A stretch of 10,187 nucleotides of DNA from Methanobacteriota archaeon (GTDB taxonomy: Archaea; Thermoplasmatota; Poseidoniia; Poseidoniales; Thalassarchaeaceae). Made by a program: the position numbers and the translations under genes. Positions 4,155 through 10,187 of this stretch are shown piece by piece (within the stretch, counting starts at the first letter, position 1; the number at the start of each line of letters is the position of its first letter). The notes below the pieces were generated by a model, which did not search any database, was not told the origin of the DNA, and saw only the letters and a list, made by a program, of their open reading frames with translations. The stretch is taken from contig PAYF01000009.1 of assembly GCA_002714745.1 (NCBI GenBank), positions 5,546 to 15,732 of the forward strand, written 5' to 3'.

Positions 4155-7100
4155 ATGCCATCTCCTATTCTGATGACATCGTGCCCGCCTGTGCTCCGGA
4201 CCTCGAGGCTGCGTCATGCGGCTCTGGGAGTAGCCTTGTTGTTAGCGATGTCACTGTCTCCTTCGCTATCATTCTATGATATTAGCCATAGGGCTGAGAC
4301 AGGAGATGGGACTCAAGATCCATGGACAGATGGAGGGCAGCCTTGGCCACAATCAGGTAGGACTTCGGACAGGTTGGCGGTAGTTCCGGCTCATGGTCCC
4401 GACGGTGGTGCTGGCGATGGTTCGCCACAGAATGTTGCACAACTCAAGTCAATCGTAGAGCCTGCTGTCAACTGGATGTATGGCTCATACACAATTGGAA
4501 CTGATGCGCTTTCGACTCCAATCGCAGATTTCTCGGCCTCGATTACTGCTGGAGAAGGCGCTTCAGAACGCTGCGCCGGAAGTTCTCTCTTCACTATCAT
4601 AGTTCAGAAAACCTCGTCATCGGACCCTACATACCTGAGAATAATCGAAGGCGAGGATGCTGAGTTAGCATGGGAGGCAGACCTAGGTCAGACTGAGTAC
4701 GTGAAGGCAGCACCGTTGATTGCGGATGTTGACGGAGATGGGATGCAAGAAGTGCTCGTCGTATACGATGATTCTGCGGGCGATCTGCGAATAGATGCGT
4801 GGTCTCCAAGGCTTACTTGTTCGGTAACTGGTTGGTCTTCATCTAGCGATTCCAGTGAACTGATGTGGAGTTGGACCGACACTAGTCTATTCATCAGCAG
4901 CCCCGATGGACCATATGCATCATCCGCCCTAGGAGGGCACAAGCCTACAACTCAACCTCTGTTGGCCGATCTCGACTTCGATGGAGACGCAGAACTGGTC
5001 ATTGCAGCGATTGAGGATTCCTCAGACAACAGCCCTCAGGTGATTGCTCTGGGACTTTCCGACACAGGCGCCACTCTGCTTTGGGATATAACACTCGATA
5101 AGGGGACTCATCCCTCTGACCCTGCTTTCGCGCGAACTGACGATAGTACTGGTTTCGTTCTACTCACTACAATTCAGGACAGTACGGGCTCGATGTGGGT
5201 GTGGAAACTCGATCACGATGACGGAGAGGACAATTGGGGAGGATATTCCTTAGGTCCAGGAGAGAGTAATAGTGATTCTGCCCCGCATGTCAGGCTTCCC
5301 GGGCCCATTATCGCGAATCTGGATAGTCAGAGTGACCCAGAGATGATTCTCACCATACCTACCGACGCAGACGGCCAGAGTTCGGTCGATGGGGCGGAAT
5401 TCATCGGTATGGAAATCGGTGATGCTAGCGAGATTTGGTCATTTGAGGCATCGAATGGGTTTGCCGACGCCCCACCGACAGCGATAGATACTGATGGAGA
5501 TGGACAGCATGACAGAGTCTGCTGGGTCACTTGGTCAGAAGAGAATATCCTGACCAGACACGGGCATGCGGGTTGTCACGACCTTGGCGACAATCCGAGT
5601 CAGGCTTGGGTTAAGAGTCTGGAAAGAGAAGGGGGCACCACGAATGACGAGATTGCTCTATCTCCTGCCGCGTGGATGGATATAGATGGGAGTGGGGAGC
5701 CTGAGCTGTTGGTAGCCTTCGGCCGCAAAGTCTGGGCCTATGATGGAGAGGACGGGACAGTAGCAGACATCTGGGGAGGTTCAATCACAGTATCTCATCG
5801 TACTTGGGCCGCTCCTTCTTTCGCCGACATAGATGGAGATGCTACTCTCGACATGGTGATTGGGGACACGGTGATTTCGCATGCTGTCGCTGACGTCAGG
5901 CCTCTCTTAGACTCTCGAGGTATAGACTTCAGTCCGAGTGAGCCAGACCCGGGGGAGCAGGTCACAGTAACCGCTTGGTTCGAAAACGCGGGCACGGCCG
6001 ATACAGATGATCAGACCGAAGCCAAGTTGTACGCCAATGGGGAGTTAATCGGAGTGTATGAAGCCGGCACTATGGAGCCGGTGGATCCAACCGGTAGTGG
6101 AAGTATAGAGTCGTTCAGCGCCGATTGGAGCGGACCTTTGGGTGAGCATGAATTCGAGTTGATTCTAGACTCTGGCTCAAACCTAACTCAATCTAGGAGG
6201 GACAACGATGCTCAGAGTGTCTCTCTGGTTATTGTGCCGACCTACAATGCCAGTTTCGAGATACCCAGTGAACCAGTAAGGGTTGACCCGGGATCATCCA
6301 CAATAGCCCTCCCGACTGTTCGATCCACGGGTAGACTTGCAGGGACTTGGAGCCTTAGCGTAGACGACAGCGATTTACCTGATGGTTGGTCCTGGCAAGA
6401 TGAGACGAGCGGTGGCCTCAGTGGAATTGAGATTGGTGTAGACCAGACTTGGACTCCTGCGTTGAAAGTGATTTCTCCCGCTGATGCTTTGGGTTCTGAC
6501 ACGGGCCATCTAGGTCTATCTCTGACATTGGACTCCGACCCGGAGAACTACAGCGCTTACGCTACACTCCCTGTTGAAGCAAATCGAACCAGAGGTCTGT
6601 CCCTGAGAGGTCCGGATGGAACTGCCGCTAGTTCCGGCTACGGGCTGATTGGAGGAGAAGCGGACGCTTGGATACTAGTGCACAATCTCGGCAATGCAGA
6701 TGAAACGCCTGTCATCCAAGTCGGTGGCACTTCTTGGGGCGACACAGATGGAGATGGTCAGACTGACAATGTCGTGAGCCTGTACGATCTAGAAGGTAAT
6801 TCACTTCCTGCGCTCAGTCTATCTGCAGGCGAAGTAAAGCTCGTGACTGCGAGACTGACTGTACCTTCAGATGCCAATTTGGGTGACTCGGTGAGTACTC
6901 AAATGACTATGTGTGTAGGTAATGGAGACGAGGAAGAGTGTTCGACTATTTCTCTGGCCTATGAGGCCTCAGGAGTGGTTGTTGATGTTCATCAGCGAAG
7001 TGTACCAGCAAGCGGTCTACAATGGGAAGTGACTGCAGATATGCCATCAGATTCTGGACAGTTGACATGGTCTCTATCCGATTCTGGAATGGCTATTGAT

Positions 7101-9809
7101 GGATGGACCTGGAGTGCTTCAGGGAGCCTGATAATCCAGGGAGATTCGATAGTGATGTCCGGATCTCCAAGTAGTCAGGCTTCTGGTTACTTGCACCTCG
7201 ACTTGCCGCCCGATTCGCCCCCCGCATTCCATTCCTTTAGTGATGAGAGTTCCGAGTCTTCTAGCCATGAGTTGCGCATGTCTCTAGAGGTGCTCCAGAT
7301 TCACCGAGCGGCCATACTGGTGACCTCCCCAACCGAACAGCCACACACTGTAGATGTAGAAGAGGAGACTCTGGTCATGATTAGATTAGAGAATCCTGGC
7401 AACGGGGCAGACACATACTTGCTGAGCCACGAGATAGTAATCGACGAGAATATTACAGAAGACCCGGGTGTCACGGTTTCCTTCTCGAATGATGTCGTTG
7501 CACTCGGTGCGGGTAGCCTGACCAACATACCGGTCATGGTGACTCTACCAGAGACAACTCCAGCAGGACATCCAGTAGGAGTTTCCATCATAATGACTTC
7601 TCAAGGAAATTTGGACGTGAGTGACTCAGATACTGTCCTACTACAAGCGAGACAGGATCACAGATGGGGATTCGAGGCCCTAGTTGGTGGCAATCCACTA
7701 GTTGAGGGAGGATACTACTCGGCAGATCCTGGATCTGTATTCTCAGTTGAGTTCATTGCGACAAACGAAGGAAATCTGGTTGATGACATGGACATGCAAG
7801 CTGATTACAACCTGAGTTTAATTGGAGATGATGTTTCTAGCGGTTGGGATACTGAAGATGGTTCCTCCGAAGGAGTTGGGGTCAATGAATCGACTTCGAT
7901 ATTGGTCAATGCAACTATTCCCACAGATGCTTGGAACGGCTCGATTATGCATGTATCTATTTCCGCTCAAGCTCAGGGAGAGGCCATGGGTAGTTTCAAC
8001 TTCAGTCTGGAAATCAGCAGAGTGCCCGGATGGGGCGTCTATGCGGATGATGCGAATCTTGAGGTCGATCCATCTGGATCACAAGTTGTATTGACTGTAG
8101 CACAGATGGGGAACGCTGAATCCAGACCCTATCCAACGATATGGGTCAGTGGGGAAAATGGATGGACAGTAGAACAGCCCGATGTGCTCCCCGATATATC
8201 TCCTGGAGAAACAGCCCCCCTCATCCTCAATATCACGCCTCCTGATTCCGCTCAGCATGGCAGAGCTGTGGAGTTGAACATCAGATTGAGAGATGGAGAC
8301 GGAAGTGGAGAGACTGAAATCACTCTCCCACTACGGGTAGCAATCATCAGAGATTTCGAGATGACATCAATAGAAGGATGGGTCATATCCGAGTCTGGAG
8401 GATTTCCCATAGTCGAACTACTCAATCTAGGTAATGCTCCGTCTACAATTTCCTTGCAGGTTCTGAGTCTCCCTGTTGGCTGGACGGTTTCCGGCCAGAC
8501 CGAAGTTGTACTCGGAGTCGGAGAAATCAGAGGGGTGCCTCTGGAGATCATACCGTTAGAAGGCTGGGATGGCAGTATGCAGACAATCAGGATTCTCGCT
8601 GAAGATGAGGACGGGACCCAGAGAGAGGTCGCCCTAGATACATCTCAGCAGACATACTCATGGGCATCTACACCGGTCATCGTCGGAATGAATGGTGACG
8701 AGGTCGTCATCGACATTCACGGTGCCGATTCATCTACAACTCTGATTGATTCCTCCTCTGGAATTCTGTCTGCATTACCTGATGGTGGTTGGGCTTTGCC
8801 AGTTGTCGCATCCGGTGAGGGAGCAATTTCGATTGGCGCTGAGACACTGACTTATCTGGCACATTCTTCCGAGCCATCTTCTCGATTTGCAACTTGCAGC
8901 ATTTCCGGGGCTGTCGAAGATGCAATTGCCCAGTGCACTATCATGAATGGAACTGAAGGATTCCATTACACCATGATGCTAATCGATGATGCGGGCAGTA
9001 TGCTTGGGTCTGCATCCGGATATGTTTCCGAAAACACCTCACTGGGGCCAATCAACCTGAGTGTAGAGGGTTGGGCTCCGGAACCGGGAATCAGAGACCT
9101 GACAGTCAGACTGCTTGATGGGAGGGGTGTTCTTAGCTATCAGGAATCCAAGTCATATGATATTAGGAGGCAAGACTGGAATGTCGGCATTATCGATGTT
9201 GAGCTGGAAGGTGAAGGTGATACTCAGAGAATCCGAGTATCTTGGCAGCGCAGCGAGAATGTCAAGGAATTGCTAGCTCAGTATGATGCCGACTGTAGTC
9301 TGACTCTGGAAGCCTCCTCCTACACCATGTCGCATAGTGTCGATCTGACTGCTCTGTTCCCAGTTGCCTTTGAGATTAGTCGCCCCAGTGTGGCACAGGA
9401 TGGCGATGAACTCGTAGTGACTATGGGGTGCTCATTCCCATGGGATATAGACTCGAACTCAGCTGACAACGAAGGCATAGTTATTCTTTCAGGAGGTGCT
9501 GTGGAGCCTTCTAGATACCCCGATTTGAGTACCTCTGTTGGCGCAGCAGTGCTGGTGATAGGAGTCAGCGTTGCCTTAGCATGGATTATCAGGAACAACC
9601 GAGAAGGGAAGCATTTGATGGAGATGGCAATGAGTGCAGCAGAGGAAAAGATGCTTAGCAAGGAAACTCAGCCTGAAACCGTAAGTGAGAAAGATGTCGC
9701 GCCGGAAACCCCGGTAGAGGAGCCTGACTTGGAAGAGCCAGAACCCGATAGTGAACCCGAGCCAGAAGATGCGTTCGAGGCGAGGCTGCGCAGGCTGATG
9801 AGAGATTGA
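4155..9809 (+). CDS. Giant membrane-anchored surface protein: FG-GAP-like propeller, CARDB and Ig-like stalk
   Basis: 1884 residues; the exact function is unknown. A signal peptide (hydrophobic core about 22-34 after RLRH) is followed by a propeller with repeated calcium loops: DVDGDG (191), DLDFDGD (272), NLDSQSD (388, degenerate), DTDGDG (445), DIDGSG (509) and DIDGDA (558), as in FG-GAP/VCBS proteins. About 578-695 resembles a CARDB adhesion-type domain. A stalk of Ig-like domains of roughly 110-120 residues follows, marked by recurring GN motifs (Asn847, 1083, 1207, 1320, 1427), with another DTDGDG loop at 863. Cysteines occur in local pairs, suggesting disulfides, and 14 N-x-S/T sequons lie at 676-1634. 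A single transmembrane helix (about 1795-1812) precedes RNNR and a 72-residue acidic cytoplasmic tail. The start could also be ATG 4173 or GTG 4191; 4155 suits the TATA-like site. Probably an adhesion, substrate-capture or S-layer-associated protein. Confidence 0.9.
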   Translation: MPSPILMTSCPPVLRTSRLRHAALGVALLLAMSLSPSLSFYDISHRAETGDGTQDPWTDGGQPWPQSGRTSDRLAVVPAHGPDGGAGDGSPQNVAQLKSIVEPAVNWMYGSYTIGTDALSTPIADFSASITAGEGASERCAGSSLFTIIVQKTSSSDPTYLRIIEGEDAELAWEADLGQTEYVKAAPLIADVDGDGMQEVLVVYDDSAGDLRIDAWSPRLTCSVTGWSSSSDSSELMWSWTDTSLFISSPDGPYASSALGGHKPTTQPLLADLDFDGDAELVIAAIEDSSDNSPQVIALGLSDTGATLLWDITLDKGTHPSDPAFARTDDSTGFVLLTTIQDSTGSMWVWKLDHDDGEDNWGGYSLGPGESNSDSAPHVRLPGPIIANLDSQSDPEMILTIPTDADGQSSVDGAEFIGMEIGDASEIWSFEASNGFADAPPTAIDTDGDGQHDRVCWVTWSEENILTRHGHAGCHDLGDNPSQAWVKSLEREGGTTNDEIALSPAAWMDIDGSGEPELLVAFGRKVWAYDGEDGTVADIWGGSITVSHRTWAAPSFADIDGDATLDMVIGDTVISHAVADVRPLLDSRGIDFSPSEPDPGEQVTVTAWFENAGTADTDDQTEAKLYANGELIGVYEAGTMEPVDPTGSGSIESFSADWSGPLGEHEFELILDSGSNLTQSRRDNDAQSVSLVIVPTYNASFEIPSEPVRVDPGSSTIALPTVRSTGRLAGTWSLSVDDSDLPDGWSWQDETSGGLSGIEIGVDQTWTPALKVISPADALGSDTGHLGLSLTLDSDPENYSAYATLPVEANRTRGLSLRGPDGTAASSGYGLIGGEADAWILVHNLGNADETPVIQVGGTSWGDTDGDGQTDNVVSLYDLEGNSLPALSLSAGEVKLVTARLTVPSDANLGDSVSTQMTMCVGNGDEEECSTISLAYEASGVVVDVHQRSVPASGLQWEVTADMPSDSGQLTWSLSDSGMAIDGWTWSASGSLIIQGDSIVMSGSPSSQASGYLHLDLPPDSPPAFHSFSDESSESSSHELRMSLEVLQIHRAAILVTSPTEQPHTVDVEEETLVMIRLENPGNGADTYLLSHEIVIDENITEDPGVTVSFSNDVVALGAGSLTNIPVMVTLPETTPAGHPVGVSIIMTSQGNLDVSDSDTVLLQARQDHRWGFEALVGGNPLVEGGYYSADPGSVFSVEFIATNEGNLVDDMDMQADYNLSLIGDDVSSGWDTEDGSSEGVGVNESTSILVNATIPTDAWNGSIMHVSISAQAQGEAMGSFNFSLEISRVPGWGVYADDANLEVDPSGSQVVLTVAQMGNAESRPYPTIWVSGENGWTVEQPDVLPDISPGETAPLILNITPPDSAQHGRAVELNIRLRDGDGSGETEITLPLRVAIIRDFEMTSIEGWVISESGGFPIVELLNLGNAPSTISLQVLSLPVGWTVSGQTEVVLGVGEIRGVPLEIIPLEGWDGSMQTIRILAEDEDGTQREVALDTSQQTYSWASTPVIVGMNGDEVVIDIHGADSSTTLIDSSSGILSALPDGGWALPVVASGEGAISIGAETLTYLAHSSEPSSRFATCSISGAVEDAIAQCTIMNGTEGFHYTMMLIDDAGSMLGSASGYVSENTSLGPINLSVEGWAPEPGIRDLTVRLLDGRGVLSYQESKSYDIRRQDWNVGIIDVELEGEGDTQRIRVSWQRSENVKELLAQYDADCSLTLEASSYTMSHSVDLTALFPVAFEISRPSVAQDGDELVVTMGCSFPWDIDSNSADNEGIVILSGGAVEPSRYPDLSTSVGAAVLVIGVSVALAWIIRNNREGKHLMEMAMSAAEEKMLSKETQPETVSEKDVAPETPVEEPDLEEPEPDSEPEPEDAFEARLRRLMRD

Positions 9810-10187
9810 TTACAGCCTCATCCTCTTGGAGTGTAGTTCCTGATACAGAGGCAACGCCTGATCGAGAATGGACTCAACGGATGGCGTCAGTTCACCAGTT
9901 CTGGGCCTGAATCGAGAGAAACCAGTTGAAGACCAAACCGATTCGTACCAGTACTCTCCCCAGACTCCATCACATTCTCTAGGGCCAGCCTCCCAAGATA
10001 ACATCGATTCAGAGAATGGAATTTTCAACTCTTGACAAAGCATATCGAGCATTCCTCTAGGGTCCTCCAAAACATCTCTTGAATCTAAGATTGGAGGATT
10101 AGAATCATGTTGCGAGACATTCTCCAATAACCTGACTTGTTGAGGTAAGCCTGTTGACCATAGCGAGACTTCGTGAGTTATCTTGGA
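9810..10187 (-). CDS. Sulfotransferase-like protein, C-terminal part (5' end beyond window)
   Basis: 125 residues are visible and the frame is open through the right edge, so the true start lies outside; the TTG at 10127 is internal, not a start. The segment resembles the C-terminal half of the P-loop sulfotransferase-like family often annotated as sulfotransferase family protein: SRDVLEDPRGMLDMLCQELK, then IPFSESMLSWEAGPRECDG and VWGEYWYESVWSSTGF. That order (DVL.DP.GML..LC..L.IPF, then ML.W..GPR..DGVW..YWY..V..STGF) is what I recall for the family. The PAPS-binding P-loop would be in the missing N-terminal part, so catalytic competence cannot be judged. Its TAA directly abuts the TGA of the convergent giant gene. 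Substrate unknown; sulfation of surface glycans is only a guess from context. Confidence 0.65.
   Translation of the reverse strand, partial: SKITHEVSLWSTGLPQQVRLLENVSQHDSNPPILDSRDVLEDPRGMLDMLCQELKIPFSESMLSWEAGPRECDGVWGEYWYESVWSSTGFSRFRPRTGELTPSVESILDQALPLYQELHSKRMRL

Noticed and set aside
4067..4279. Plus-strand frame of 70 codons before and across the start of the giant gene
   Set aside because: Overlaps the giant gene's signal-peptide region in another frame, has no recognisable features, and no Shine-Dalgarno site.
7822..8094. Plus-strand 90-codon frame inside the giant gene
   Set aside because: Shadow frame; the main frame is continuous and has Ig-like motifs through this stretch.
4155..9809. 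Cohesin/dockerin scaffold, or a secreted enzyme
   Set aside because: Asp/Gly loops are spread as propeller blades rather than paired as in a dockerin, and I see no glycosidase or protease active-site motif.
10068..10127. TTG at 10127 as the start of the last gene
   Set aside because: The same frame stays open and family-like to the right edge (ITHEVSLWSTGLPQQVRL), so the gene is truncated by the window rather than starting here.

Overview
The window reads as archaeal, most likely a marine Thermoplasmatota lineage such as Ca. Poseidoniales (Marine Group II). The evidence is an archaeal D-aminoacyl-tRNA deacylase (DtdA), an archaeal transcription/translation cassette (rpoE1/Rpb7, spt4, rps24e, rps27ae), a TATA-box promoter placed for leaderless transcription, and a very long secreted protein with Asp/Gly-rich calcium loops. 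The lineage is inferred from gene content and style; no search was run. I saw no mobile element, CRISPR array, tRNA or rRNA.

Layout. Minus strand 1-1629: a proline dehydrogenase gene (cut by the left edge) lies 27 nt downstream of dtdA and is probably co-transcribed with it. A short divergent region (1630-1700) separates dtdA from a plus-strand cytoplasmic beta-propeller-like protein of unknown function (1701-2624). Minus strand 2603-3932: a tight four-gene operon, rpoE1-spt4-rps24e-rps27ae. Its last gene overlaps the end of the propeller gene tail to tail by 22 bp. The 222-bp region 3933-4154 holds the divergent control region. Plus strand 4155-9809: an 1884-residue protein anchored at the cell surface, with a signal peptide, FG-GAP-like propeller, CARDB-like domain, long Ig-like stalk, transmembrane helix and acidic tail. 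Minus strand 9810-10187: the C-terminal part of a sulfotransferase-like protein, whose stop codon directly abuts the stop of the giant gene.

Functionally the window is mostly housekeeping: RNA polymerase stalk and elongation factor, two small-subunit ribosomal proteins, tRNA proofreading and proline catabolism. These sit beside one large cell-surface protein. No complete new multi-gene system is evident. The points most worth a second look are the architecture of the giant protein (N-glycosylation sequons only in its stalk), an Spt4 with an incomplete zinc ribbon, an acidic tail on S24e, the contrast between leaderless and Shine-Dalgarno starts, and structured or palindromic elements in the 3933-4154 control region.
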